Shown: piece by piece, positions 23,527 to 32,050 of the stretch
Numbering within the stretch: the first letter of the stretch is position 1
How the letters are laid out: each line of letters starts with the position of its first letter
Notes under the pieces: model-generated
Databases searched by the model: none
Told to the model about the DNA's origin: nothing
Seen by the model: only the letters and a program-made list of their open reading frames with translations
Position numbers and translations under genes: made by a program
Assembly: GCA_028817435.1 (NCBI GenBank)
Contig: JAPPPQ010000051.1
Span: 1-64,000 of the forward strand
Source of the DNA: Deltaproteobacteria bacterium
Lineage (GTDB): Bacteria; Myxococcota_A; UBA9160; UBA6930
Direction: 5' to 3'
Length of the DNA: 64,000 nt

Positions 23527-25272
23527 CTACTTCGCTTCTTTCGCCAGGTTTTGCCCGCGCTCAAAGACGGTTTTGCCGCCGACGATGGTGCGCAGCACCT
23601 GCAGCTCGCGGAGCCGCGCCGGATCCTGCGCGGTGGGGTCGGCGGAGAGCACGATGAGATCGGCCAGCTTGCCGGTTTCGATGGAGCCGCGCTCGCCTTC
23701 GAGAAAATGCTGCCGGGCGGCTTCGATGGTGGTGGCGCGCAGCGCGTCTTCCACGCCGATGCGCTCGCCGGGGCCAATTTCTGCGCCGCTGCTGCTGCGG
23801 CGGTTTACCGCGGCCCACACCAGGTGCAGCGGATCCATCGGCACCACGGGGGCGTCGCAGTGGATTGTGAAGTGCAGGCCGCGCGCCAGCGCCGAGCGCA
23901 GCGGACTCATGCGCGCGGCGCGCTCTGGACCCATGAAAATATCGCGGTGGCGGTCGCCCCAGTAGTAAGTGTGCAGCACGAAGAAAGAGGGAATGGCGCT
24001 GAGGCGCTTCATGCGCTCCAGTTGATCTGCGCGCGCCATTTGCGCGTGAATTAGAATGGGGCGGTCGTCGGCGCGCGGATGCGCTGCCTGCGCCGCTTCA
24101 ATGGCATCGAGCGAGGAAGCGATGGCGGCATCGCCGTTGGCGTGAATGGCCACCTGGAAGCCGCCGGCGTAGAGCTGCTCCACCAGCGCGCGCAGCTCGC
24201 TGCCGGACAGCGCCGGATAGCCGCGGTAATTGGCTTCCTTGCCGGGGGGCGGAATGTGGTAGGGCTGCGAGAGATGCCCCGTGTAGCCCTGTATGGAGCC
24301 GTCGGAAAGCAGCTTGACCGCGCCGAGATCGAGCCGCCCCGCAAGCGGCGAAGACGCGGACCATGCGGCATCGAGTCCGGGCGGGGTGTCACCGGCGAGC
24401 TTTTGCAGCGCCACATCGAAGAGCGGCAGCGCCACCACGCGAATCGGCAGCAGCTCTTTCTGCGCTGCGTGCAGCAGCAATTGCAGCGTTGCGGCGTCGG
24501 CGGCGCTGTCTTGCGCGGTGGTGACGCCCCGGCTCGCGTAGCGCGCCGCCGCGCGCGAGAGCGCGCGCAGCTCCAGTTCCTGGGGGACGGGCGGCCGCAT
24601 CGCCAGCAGCGGGCCAAAGGCCGCGGGCTCTTCGAGCACGCCGGTGGGCTCGCCGGTTTGGGGATCTTTGCGGATTGCGCCGCCCGGCGGCTGCGGCGTG
24701 TTGCGGTCCAGGCCCGCCAGCGCCAGCGCGCGGCTGTTTGCCACGGCGATGTGCAGCGAGGCGTGAAACACCAGCATGGGGTGCGCAGTGGAAACGGAAT
24801 CGAGATCGCCGCGCTGCAGGTGGCGGCGTTCGCGCAGCAGCGTGTCGTCGTAGCCCATGCCGACGATCCAATCGCCCGGCGCGGTTTCCGCCGCGCGCTG
24901 CGCCAGCGCGCGCTGTATCGCTGCTACCTCGTCAAAAGGCCCGATGGGCGGCGGGCGCAGATCGAGAATGGAAAGGCCGGTGCGCCCGGCGTGCAGCAGG
25001 TGGCCATGGGCATCCACAAAGCCCGGCAGCAGCGCGCGCCCGCCCAGGTCCACAATCTCGGTCGCCGCGCCCGCCAGCGCGCGCAGTTCCGCTTCGCCGC
25101 CCACCGCCGCAATGCGCTCGCCGCGCACCGCCACCGCTTCGGCCCGGGGCGCTGCCGCATTCATGGTCAGCACCCGCGCGTTCACATAAATGGTGTCCGG
25201 CGGCGGCGCACCGCAGCCGGCCAGCACCCCGGCAAGGACGAGGGCGCAGCGCAAAATGATTCGCCTCTGCAC
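23527..25272 (-). CDS. metal-dependent amidohydrolase (YtcJ-like), lipoprotein
   Basis: A 581-residue member of the amidohydrolase_3 group. The lipobox VLAGC-G ends a short signal peptide, so it should be anchored in the envelope. Metal ligands are visible in FVDAHGHLLH, AIHANGDAA, ILIHAQMA and IHCDAPVV, and the C-terminal composite domain closes with GSIETGKLADLIVLS. Substrates of this group range from formamide to N-acyl compounds and cannot be assigned. The start is GTG 25272 without a clear Shine-Dalgarno. It is divergent from the DUF547 gene. Confidence 0.87.
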   Translation of the reverse strand: MQRRIILRCALVLAGVLAGCGAPPPDTIYVNARVLTMNAAAPRAEAVAVRGERIAAVGGEAELRALAGAATEIVDLGGRALLPGFVDAHGHLLHAGRTGLSILDLRPPPIGPFDEVAAIQRALAQRAAETAPGDWIVGMGYDDTLLRERRHLQRGDLDSVSTAHPMLVFHASLHIAVANSRALALAGLDRNTPQPPGGAIRKDPQTGEPTGVLEEPAAFGPLLAMRPPVPQELELRALSRAAARYASRGVTTAQDSAADAATLQLLLHAAQKELLPIRVVALPLFDVALQKLAGDTPPGLDAAWSASSPLAGRLDLGAVKLLSDGSIQGYTGHLSQPYHIPPPGKEANYRGYPALSGSELRALVEQLYAGGFQVAIHANGDAAIASSLDAIEAAQAAHPRADDRPILIHAQMARADQLERMKRLSAIPSFFVLHTYYWGDRHRDIFMGPERAARMSPLRSALARGLHFTIHCDAPVVPMDPLHLVWAAVNRRSSSGAEIGPGERIGVEDALRATTIEAARQHFLEGERGSIETGKLADLIVLSADPTAQDPARLRELQVLRTIVGGKTVFERGQNLAKEAK

Positions 25273-25350
25273 GGGGCCATGCTACCGCGCGGCGCTGGCG
25301 GCTTCAAGGCGGCGCAACCGCGCGGCGCGGGTGTGTAGTATGCTTCCGGC

Positions 25351-26103
25351 GTGTTGCGCGTTGCTGTTGTGATTGCCGCGGCGCTGTGGTCAGCGCCTGC
25401 GGCGGGATTCGATGCGGCGCTGTATGCGCGGTTGCTCGGCGAGCATACCCGGGAGGTCGCGGATATCGCCGGCACCCGGGTGGATTACGCCGCGCTGCGC
25501 GGCGCTGCCGCGGCGGACTGGCGGCGGTTGGTGGCGAGTCTTGCGGAGGGTCCCGCTGCAGATGCGCCGCGCGCCGAGCGGCTGGCTTTCTGGATCAACG
25601 CCTACAATGTGCTGGCGATTGACATGGTGGTGCGGAATGCGCCGCGCCGCAGCATTCGCGACATCGGCTCGCCGCTGCGTTCGGTGTGGAAGCGGCCGGC
25701 GGGTTTGGCCGCGGGGCGGCGCGTCTCCCTGCACGAGATTGAGCACGATATTTTGCGCCCGATGGGCGAGCCGCGCATTCACGCCGCCATTGTCTGCGCT
25801 TCGCTCTCCTGCCCCCCGCTGCTGCGCGCGCCCTATCGCGCGGATTCGCTGGCCGCGCAACTCGATGCCAGCGTGCGCCGCTGGCTCGCCGATCCCCGCA
25901 AGGGCATGCGCCTTGCCCGCGCGCAGGGCGTGCTGCATCTCAGCGTCATCTTCCGCTGGTTTCGGGAAGATTTCGAATCCGAGGGCGGCGCGCTGGCTTT
26001 TGCGCAGCGCTTTGCCCCCGGCGAAACAGCGGAGTGGCTGGCCGCGCACCCGCCGCCGCGCATTCGCTGGCTGGATTACGACTGGAGCTTGAACCGCCTG
26101 TGA
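25351..26103 (+). CDS. DUF547 family exported protein
   Basis: A 250-residue protein with a short signal peptide (LRVAVVIAAALWSAPAAG) and the DUF547 core: RVDYAALRG, RLAFWINAYNVLAIDMVV, SVWKRPAG, HAAIVCASLSCPPL, then LHLSVIFRWFREDF and the closing IRWLDYDWSLN. The domain is widespread and has a papain-like fold proposal based on the conserved Cys and His. A biochemical role is not settled. It starts at GTG 25351 and converges with the amidase with one base between stops. Confidence 0.83.
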   Translation: MLRVAVVIAAALWSAPAAGFDAALYARLLGEHTREVADIAGTRVDYAALRGAAAADWRRLVASLAEGPAADAPRAERLAFWINAYNVLAIDMVVRNAPRRSIRDIGSPLRSVWKRPAGLAAGRRVSLHEIEHDILRPMGEPRIHAAIVCASLSCPPLLRAPYRADSLAAQLDASVRRWLADPRKGMRLARAQGVLHLSVIFRWFREDFESEGGALAFAQRFAPGETAEWLAAHPPPRIRWLDYDWSLNRL

Positions 26104-26104
26104 A

Positions 26105-27535
26105 TCATGCGGCCGGCGCGGGGCGGCGTTCGGCCCAGGGGCGCGCGGCTTCGAGCTGACCGGCCAGCCGGAAGAGCTGCGCCTCGTCGTCCAGCGGCGC
26201 GGTGAATTGCACGCCGATGGGCAGGCCCGCACCATTCCACCAGAGCGGCACGGACATGGCGGGATTGCCGGTGATGTTGATGAGCTGGGTGAAGCCGATG
26301 GCCTGTTGCAGCGCGGCGTTCTGGGCGTTGCCGTCGGGGTTCGAGAGCGAGAGCACGCCGAGGCGCGCCGGGGGCGCTGCCATGGTGGGGGTGAGCAGCA
26401 GATCGCAGGCCGAGAAGCTCGCCGCCATTTCGCGCCCCGCGGCGTGGATGGTGTTCAGGGCCCGCGCGTAGTCGGTGGCGCTGCGCGCTGCGCCAATTTC
26501 GGCGACGGCCCAGGTGCCCGGCTCCACATCGTCCTGTTGCAGCGCGCGGCCCAGCGCTGCGGCCCGCGCTTCCAGCAGCGCCCGCGTTTGCGTGCCGATG
26601 ATGGTGAGCGAGGCGCTGCGCAGCGCTTCGGCGTCAAAGTGGCCCTGCGCGGGGACGATTTCGTGGCCGAGTTCTTCGCAGAGTGCCGCCGCATCGCGCA
26701 GCGCCTCGCTGCAATCGGGATGCACCGGCGCGCCGTTCCAGGTTTCTTCGCGCATGGCAATGACCAGCCGCCCCGGCGCGCGCGGCACTTCTTCGAGCCA
26801 CGGGCGCTGCGGCGGCTGTGCGGCGTAGGGCGCTCCCGCATCGGGTCCCGCCGTGGCATCGAGCAGCGCGGCGCTGTCGCGCACCGAGCGCGTAATGGCG
26901 TGCACGGTGGACATGCCGCTCCAACCCTCGCCGGACAGCGGGCCGTGCGGCGTCCGCCCGCGCGTCGGCTTCAGCCCGAAGAGCCCGCAGCAAGAAGCCG
27001 GGATGCGAATGGAGCCGCCGCCGTCGCTGGCATTGGCCAGCGGCAGCAGCCCGGCCGCTACGGCCGCCGCCGCGCCTCCCGACGATCCCCCCGCCGTGTG
27101 CGCGGGATTCCACGGGTTGCGGGTCTGCCCGAAGAGCCGCGATTCGGTGGTGGTGGTGAGGCCGAGTTCCGGCGAATGGCTCTTGCCGAAAATAATGAGC
27201 CCCGCGCGCCGGTAGCGCGCCACCAGTTCGCTCTCCACTTCGGGAATGTGATCGGCGAAGAGCTGCGAGCCGTTGCAGAGCCGGACGCCGGGCAGGGCGA
27301 GGTGCAGGTCTTTCAGCAAAAAGGGCACGCCCCCAAAAGGCGCAGCTGCGTTTGCCGGCCCCGCCTGCGCCGCCGCGCGCGCCGCCTCGAACATCGGAAT
27401 TACCACCGCGCCAATGGCCGGATCGCGCTGCTCGGTGCGCGCAATTGCCGCCTCAATCAGCTCCGCCGCGCTGCATTCGCCGCGCGCCACCAGTTCCGCC
27501 AGCCCCAGCCCGTCGTAGCGCTCGTAGTCTTCCAT
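26105..27535 (-). CDS. amidase-signature family amidase
   Basis: A 476-residue amidase with the Ser-cisSer-Lys triad. Lys lies in VPFLLKDLHLAL, and the Gly/Ser-rich signature HTAGGSSGGAAAAVAAG leads to the nucleophile region ASDGGGSIRIPASCCG. The closest functional relatives I can name by pattern are 6-aminohexanoate-cyclic-dimer hydrolase-like and general acylamidases. It is not GatA: no gatB or gatC is present and the loops differ. No signal peptide, so cytoplasmic. The small gene at 27545 lies 9 bases upstream on the same strand and probably shares its transcript. Confidence 0.87.
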   Translation of the reverse strand: MEDYERYDGLGLAELVARGECSAAELIEAAIARTEQRDPAIGAVVIPMFEAARAAAQAGPANAAAPFGGVPFLLKDLHLALPGVRLCNGSQLFADHIPEVESELVARYRRAGLIIFGKSHSPELGLTTTTESRLFGQTRNPWNPAHTAGGSSGGAAAAVAAGLLPLANASDGGGSIRIPASCCGLFGLKPTRGRTPHGPLSGEGWSGMSTVHAITRSVRDSAALLDATAGPDAGAPYAAQPPQRPWLEEVPRAPGRLVIAMREETWNGAPVHPDCSEALRDAAALCEELGHEIVPAQGHFDAEALRSASLTIIGTQTRALLEARAAALGRALQQDDVEPGTWAVAEIGAARSATDYARALNTIHAAGREMAASFSACDLLLTPTMAAPPARLGVLSLSNPDGNAQNAALQQAIGFTQLINITGNPAMSVPLWWNGAGLPIGVQFTAPLDDEAQLFRLAGQLEAARPWAERRPAPAA

Positions 27536-27544
27536 GTCTTCGGC

Positions 27545-27799
27545 TCAGCGCTTCGGCTTGGGCTTGAGCGCGGCGCGGTTCTTCTCGATGAAGGCGCGGA
27601 TCTCGTCGCCCATGCCGAGGATGCGCTGCCATTCGTCCGCGTAAAAAGTGACGGGAAAGCGGCGGATGCCGTAGAGCGAAACCGCCCCCTTCTCGCTCAC
27701 CTTGAGGGCCGTCGCCGCCTGCGGGCGCTTGCGCAGCGCCTCGTTCTCGGCGCGCAGCCGCTCCAGTTCCGCCTGCATTGCCTGTTGGTCTTCCGCCAT
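27545..27799 (-). CDS. small conserved protein with N-terminal coiled coil
   Basis: An 84-residue protein. The first 30 residues form a leucine/glutamate coiled coil (QAELERLRAENEALRK). Then comes a compact module KVSEKGAVSLYGIRRFPVTF with YADEWQRIL, a pattern I have seen in small bacterial proteins without function. The C-terminus is basic (KPKPKR). The ATG at 27799 follows AGGGGAG. It sits 9 bases before the amidase start and diverges from trkA. Confidence 0.72.
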   Translation of the reverse strand: MAEDQQAMQAELERLRAENEALRKRPQAATALKVSEKGAVSLYGIRRFPVTFYADEWQRILGMGDEIRAFIEKNRAALKPKPKR

Positions 27800-27933
27800 G
27801 TCACTCCCCTTTCGTTTGCCGGACGCCCGGCTGCGGGGGACGGTAGCCCGTCCGCCCCGCCCCGGCCCGAGGCTGAAGCGGGCGCGCGAATTCCGTAAGC
27901 TGCACAGCGGTTCTGCGGGGGCGGGGGAGGGCT

Positions 27934-29280
27934 GTGGAGATTGTGATCGTCGGCGGCGGCCTGGTGGGCACCACCCTGGCCGGCAAGCTCTCGCGCGAGG
28001 GACACGATGTCTCGCTGATCGAGCGCCGCCCGGAGCGGGCCGCCGAGCTCTCCCGGAGCCTGGATGTGCGCGTGGTGGAGGGCAACGGCGCCACCGCGGG
28101 CGCGCTGCGCGCGGCGGGCGCAGAAGAGGCGTCGCTGGTGGTGGCCTGCACCGAGAGCGACGAGGTGAATTTCGTCACGGGCCGCATCGCCGCCTCCATG
28201 TTCAAGGTGCGGAATGTGGTGGTGCGCTTGCGCGAGACCGAACACCAGGAGGCCTTCGCGCATCTCTCGCGCGGCGACCGGGTGGAGATTGCCTGCGTGA
28301 ATCCGGAAGCGGCGGCGGTGGAGAAGATCGTCTCGCTGTTCGAGGTGCCGGGCGCGCTGGATGTGAACGACTTCATGGGCGGCGCGCTGCGCGTGGCGGG
28401 CTTTCCCATCCGCGCGGGCTCCGAATTCGCCGAGCGCCCGGTGCTCGATATGCGGCTGTTCTTCGCCGAAACGCCCTCGCTGGTGGTGGCCATCCAGCGC
28501 GGCGACCGCGTGATTGTGCCCCACGGCGGCGAGGTGCTGCGCGCCGGCGACATTGCCTACTTCGCGCTGGCCCGCTCGGATCTGGAGAATTTTCTGGAGC
28601 TGATGGAGGCCCGCGCCAATGCCAGCCACAAGGTGCTGGTGGCGGGCGCCACCCACCTGGGACTCACCCTGGCCCGCCGCCTGGAGCAAATGGGATTTGC
28701 GGTCACGCTGCTGGAGCCCGACACCGCGCTGGCGCAGCGCGCGGCCGAAGAGCTGCCCGGCGCGCTGGTGGTGAGCGGCGCGCTGCCGCAGCTGCTGGAC
28801 GAGGAAGAGATCGAAACCGTCGCGGCCTTTGTGGCGGTGAGTCCCGATCACGAGGACAACCTGGTGGGTTGCCTGCTCGCCAAGCGCATGGGCGCGGCGC
28901 GGGCCTTCGCGCTGGTGGACAATCCCTCGCTCGCCAGCCTGATCGGCGAAATTGCCATTGACGCCATCATCAGCCCGCGGCTGCTCTCCATTGGGCTCAC
29001 CATGCAGCATGTGCAGGGGCGGCGCGTGAAGAAGGTGGCGGCGCTGTTCGGCGACCGCGTGGAGGTGCTGGAAGCCGAGGTGGTGCAGGGCGCGCCGGTG
29101 ACCCGAGCGCCCATTGCAGAGCTGGATTTGCCGCGCGGCGTGCTGGTGGTGGCGGTGCAAAGGGAGGGCGCGCTGCGTATGCCGCGCGGCGAAGACTGCG
29201 CCGCCCCCGGCGACCGCATTCTGCTCGTCGCCGAAACCGCCGAGACCGCCGCCGCGGCCGAGTTCATCGCCCCCGGCTGA
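27934..29280 (+). CDS. trkA: Trk potassium uptake system peripheral NAD-binding protein
   Basis: TrkA gates K+ channels TrkH/TrkG from the cytoplasm by binding NAD(H) or ATP. The 448-residue protein has the duplicated RCK layout: Rossmann fold 1 (VIVGGGLVGTTLAGKLSREG), a TrkA-C domain, Rossmann fold 2 (VLVAGATHLGLTLARRLEQM) and a second TrkA-C domain. GTG 27934 has GGGAGG upstream. The membrane subunit trkH is not in the window. The stop lies 17 bases inside the end of the convergent PTPS gene, so the two overlap tail to tail. Confidence 0.9.
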   Translation: MEIVIVGGGLVGTTLAGKLSREGHDVSLIERRPERAAELSRSLDVRVVEGNGATAGALRAAGAEEASLVVACTESDEVNFVTGRIAASMFKVRNVVVRLRETEHQEAFAHLSRGDRVEIACVNPEAAAVEKIVSLFEVPGALDVNDFMGGALRVAGFPIRAGSEFAERPVLDMRLFFAETPSLVVAIQRGDRVIVPHGGEVLRAGDIAYFALARSDLENFLELMEARANASHKVLVAGATHLGLTLARRLEQMGFAVTLLEPDTALAQRAAEELPGALVVSGALPQLLDEEEIETVAAFVAVSPDHEDNLVGCLLAKRMGAARAFALVDNPSLASLIGEIAIDAIISPRLLSIGLTMQHVQGRRVKKVAALFGDRVEVLEAEVVQGAPVTRAPIAELDLPRGVLVVAVQREGALRMPRGEDCAAPGDRILLVAETAETAAAAEFIAPG

Positions 29281-29764
29281 GCGGCGCGGCGTAGGCGCAG
29301 CTCTGCCCCGCCGTCTCTTCCACCTCGACGCACAGCTGCTGCGCCGCGGTGCCGGCCAGCGCGGGGGCGAGCTGCTCCCAGAGCAGCCGCGCCAACAACT
29401 CGATGGTCACATTGGCAAGGGGCAGCAGCGCCACATCGGCTGCGGGCAGGCGATAGGCGCGCTCACCGAGCCGCACCTCGATGGAATCGCCCGCGCGCTG
29501 CACCTGGAGCAGTGCGCTTTCGCCGGGGATCAGCGTCCGCTCGTCGAGCCGCGCGCAGGCCGCGCGAATGCGCGCCTTGAAATCCGCCAGCTCGATCAGC
29601 AGCCCCATTTCGCCGGCCTGCGGCCCCGAAACCCGCACCGCCACGCGGAAGTTGTGGCCGTGCAGCAGCTCGCCGCGGCCGTCCGGAAACAGCGTGAAGT
29701 GCGCCGCCGCGAACTTGAAATCCTGCTTGGCGAGCAGCAGCGTGTAGCCCGGTGCGTTTTGCAT
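29264..29764 (-). CDS. 6-pyruvoyl-tetrahydropterin synthase / QueD-like protein lacking the catalytic Cys
   Basis: A 166-residue tunnelling-fold protein. Zinc ligands are present as H22 (AAAHF), H35 and H37 (LLHGHNF), and the C-terminal part has NVTIELLARLLWEQL and CVEVEET. The Cys that normally lies four residues before HGH is replaced by Gly, with Glu at -3 (GELLHGHN), so the usual PTPS/QueD chemistry may be changed. Variants without this Cys are known in the superfamily. A role in queuosine or folate-related pterin metabolism is inference. folE is at 53.9 kb, not adjacent. The ATG at 29764 diverges from a small zinc-ribbon gene. Confidence 0.78.
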   Translation of the reverse strand: MQNAPGYTLLLAKQDFKFAAAHFTLFPDGRGELLHGHNFRVAVRVSGPQAGEMGLLIELADFKARIRAACARLDERTLIPGESALLQVQRAGDSIEVRLGERAYRLPAADVALLPLANVTIELLARLLWEQLAPALAGTAAQQLCVEVEETAGQSCAYAAPLSRGR

Positions 29765-29833
29765 CCCGCTGAGTTTGCCCGCCGCGCGCCGCGCCGCCAA
29801 TTGATATGCTGCCCCGGACTTCCCGGAGGCAGT

Positions 29834-30052
29834 ATGCCCGACCATTCGGCAACCGGTTCCTGCGCCCGCTGCGGCGCCGCCCTGGATTTGGCTTCGCTGA
29901 AGCTGGGCGGCTTTTGGTATTGCCGCCCGGCCTGCGCCGCGCGGGATGCGGAGACCGCATTTCCGCCGCCCGGGGTTTCCGAGGCCGCGCTCATCAACCG
30001 CCCGCGCCGCGCCCACCGCCGCCGCGCGCCCAAAGAGCTGCGCCGCCGCTAA
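29834..30052 (+). CDS. small zinc-ribbon-like protein
   Basis: A 72-residue protein. It has CARCGAALDL and, 13 residues on, WYCRPACAARD, a Cys pattern (CxxC...CxxxC) that fits a small zinc ribbon. The C-terminal third is strongly basic (RPRRAHRRRAPKELRRR), so nucleic acid or ribosome binding is plausible. The ATG at 29834 follows GGAGG with good spacing, which supports it as a real gene. It lies 70 bases from the divergent PTPS-like gene and 45 bases before tRNA-Asn. Confidence 0.65.
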   Translation: MPDHSATGSCARCGAALDLASLKLGGFWYCRPACAARDAETAFPPPGVSEAALINRPRRAHRRRAPKELRRR

Positions 30053-30097
30053 TTCGGGTTTGCGGGCGGCTGCGGCCGAACTTACACTTCCCGGCGT

Positions 30098-30173
30098 TCC
30101 TCGGTAGCTCAGTTGGTAGAGCGGGTGGCTGTTAACCACCAAGTCGCAGGTTCGAGTCCTGCCCGGGGAGCCA
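30098..30173 (+). tRNA. tRNA-Asn(GTT)
   Basis: A full cloverleaf: acceptor TCCTCGG/CCGGGGA with one T-G pair, D arm with AGCTCAGTTGGTAGAGC, anticodon stem GGTGG/CCACC around loop CTGTTAA (anticodon GTT), T arm GCAGG-TTCGAGT-CCTGC, discriminator G, and CCA encoded in the DNA. Asn anticodons are GTT. No integrase or attachment repeat lies beside it. Confidence 0.97.
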
Positions 30174-30202
30174 CGCCCGCCGCCTCGCCGCCCGCCGCCG
30201 GC

Positions 30203-31969
30203 TCAGTCCTCTCCCCCGCCGCCGGTGTTGCTGCCCTTTGGCGGGACGGCCACGCGCAGGCTGCGCAGGCGGCCCAGGGCGGCGGCGATTTCGAAGCGGC
30301 GGGGGCGGGCGAGGTTTGCGCCCCGAGCCAGCGCATCGAGCCCCTGGGAATCGAGCAGGGCATCGAGCTCGTCCAGCACGCCGGGCAGCGCAGCGCCGTC
30401 TGTCATGAAGCGGCGCGCGGCGTGCAGGGCGTAGCCGATGGCGCGCACCTGGCTCGGCTCCACGATTTGCTCGACGGCGCGCAGGTCAATGTGCTGCTCG
30501 CCGAAGCCCAGGCCGTCCCGGCCGCGCACATCAATGCGCACTTCGCGGCGGCCCTTGGCGTCAATGCTGCCGGGCAGCGGCGCGCGCGGGCGGGCGGCGC
30601 GCAGGGGCGCGCGGGCCTCGCGCACGCGGCCGCTCTGCTGTGCTGTGGCAATGCGCCTGGCCTCGGCGCTGACATCGCGGGGCGCGTAGTCGCGCATTTC
30701 AATGGTGGTGTCGGCCACCTCGAAGTAATCGCCGCAGCCGCCCATTACCAGAATGGTGGAAACGCCGAGGGCTTCGTGCAGCTCGCGCACCCGGTCCACA
30801 AAAGGCGTGATGGGCTCGAAATCGCGGTGCACCAGGGCCTGCATGCGCGCGTCGCGCACCATGAAGTTGGTGGCAGAGCTGTCCTCGTCCAGCAGCAGCA
30901 GCTTTGCGCCGGCTTCCAGCGCCTCGACGATGTTCGCCGCCTGGCTGGTGCTGCCGCTGGCGTCGTCGCTGTGAAAGGGCGCGGTGGAGCGGCCCTGCGG
31001 CAACTCGCGGATAAAGCCGTGAATGTCGCAGCCCACCACCCGGCGGCCGTCCTCTGCGCGAATCTTCACCGCCGAAGGCAGCGCGGCGCAGCACTCGCGG
31101 CCGTCGCCGGGAATGTGCGGGTGCACGGCGCGCTCCAGCGTCTGCAGCAGGGTGGATTTTCCGTGATAGCCGCCGCCCACAATCAGCGTCACCCCCAGGG
31201 GAATGCCGAGCCCGCTGACCGCGCGCTGCATTTCGCCATCGGGGCCGGGCGCGGCGTTGGGCAAATCCAGGGTGACGCGCAGCGAATCCGGCGCGCGGAA
31301 GGGGACTGCGCCGCTGCGCAGCGGGCGCTGGCTGGCGCCGCTCTCCCGGGGCAGCACCGCGCCGTCGGCCACAAAGGCGGCGAGGCCGCGCTCTGTCAAC
31401 TGCGCTTGCAGGGCCGCGTGATTCTCGGCGCAATCGGCAAAGCGCTGCGCTTCGCGCAACGCGGCTTCGCTGCAGGGCAGGGCGGCGGCGGCCAGGCGCG
31501 GCAGTTCTTCCGCCAGCAATTCCTCGGCTTCGCGCCCCAGCACGCGGCGGCCGGCCGCGGGCAGGCCGACTTCCAGGCGCGCCTCGACAAAGCCCTCTTC
31601 CACCTGCGCCGCGCTGCGCTCCAGCACGGCTTGCCCGCCGGAGTCAATGAACACGCGCCCGCTTTTTCCCGAGCCGCGGCGGCCGCGCACCTCTCGCGCA
31701 ATGGCGTCGGCCACCCGGCGCGCCAGCCAATCCTCAAAGGCAATGCGCCGCACGCGCCCGCGCCACAGCGCCGCCGGCCAGCCGGCGTCGAGGGAATCCA
31801 GGCGCAGGCGCATGCGCGAGGGCGCGGCGAAGGGGTCTCCCTGCACGCGATCCACAAAGAGCGCCACGCCGCCGCCCAGCGCCCATGCGCCGCGCAGGCT
31901 GCGATAGGCCCCGTAGCTGCGCCCATCCATGCGCCGCAACAGGGCGCGCAATTCTTCCGCGGTCTGCAT
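30203..31969 (-). CDS. predicted ATPase of the ABC class (PF09818 type)
   Basis: A 588-residue cytoplasmic protein of the stand-alone 'ABC-class ATPase' family. The N-terminal 230 residues are family specific (LRRMDGRSYGAYRSLRGAW). A P-loop GGGYHGKSTLLQ lies near 290, the acidic pair is in LLLLDEDSSATNFM, and AHS-like D-loop elements follow (VMGGCGDYFEVAD). No membrane domain or substrate-binding partner is present, so it is not a transporter subunit. The physiological role of the family is unknown. It ends 29 bases after the tRNA-Asn gene, on the opposite strand. Confidence 0.82.
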   Translation of the reverse strand: MQTAEELRALLRRMDGRSYGAYRSLRGAWALGGGVALFVDRVQGDPFAAPSRMRLRLDSLDAGWPAALWRGRVRRIAFEDWLARRVADAIAREVRGRRGSGKSGRVFIDSGGQAVLERSAAQVEEGFVEARLEVGLPAAGRRVLGREAEELLAEELPRLAAAALPCSEAALREAQRFADCAENHAALQAQLTERGLAAFVADGAVLPRESGASQRPLRSGAVPFRAPDSLRVTLDLPNAAPGPDGEMQRAVSGLGIPLGVTLIVGGGYHGKSTLLQTLERAVHPHIPGDGRECCAALPSAVKIRAEDGRRVVGCDIHGFIRELPQGRSTAPFHSDDASGSTSQAANIVEALEAGAKLLLLDEDSSATNFMVRDARMQALVHRDFEPITPFVDRVRELHEALGVSTILVMGGCGDYFEVADTTIEMRDYAPRDVSAEARRIATAQQSGRVREARAPLRAARPRAPLPGSIDAKGRREVRIDVRGRDGLGFGEQHIDLRAVEQIVEPSQVRAIGYALHAARRFMTDGAALPGVLDELDALLDSQGLDALARGANLARPRRFEIAAALGRLRSLRVAVPPKGSNTGGGGED

Positions 31970-32050
31970 TCCGCGAGAATACCACCGCGGCCCCGCGCAG
32001 GAATCCGGCCGCCGCGCCTGCCGCGTCCGCCTGCGCCGCAGGCCCCGCGT

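Noticed and set aside
26105..27535. Amidase as GatA of the tRNA amidotransferase
   Set aside because: No gatB or gatC beside it, and its loops resemble general acylamidases.
30098..30173. tRNA-Asn as the attachment site of the island
   Set aside because: It is 17 kb from the island, and no integrase or partial tRNA copy was found near either.
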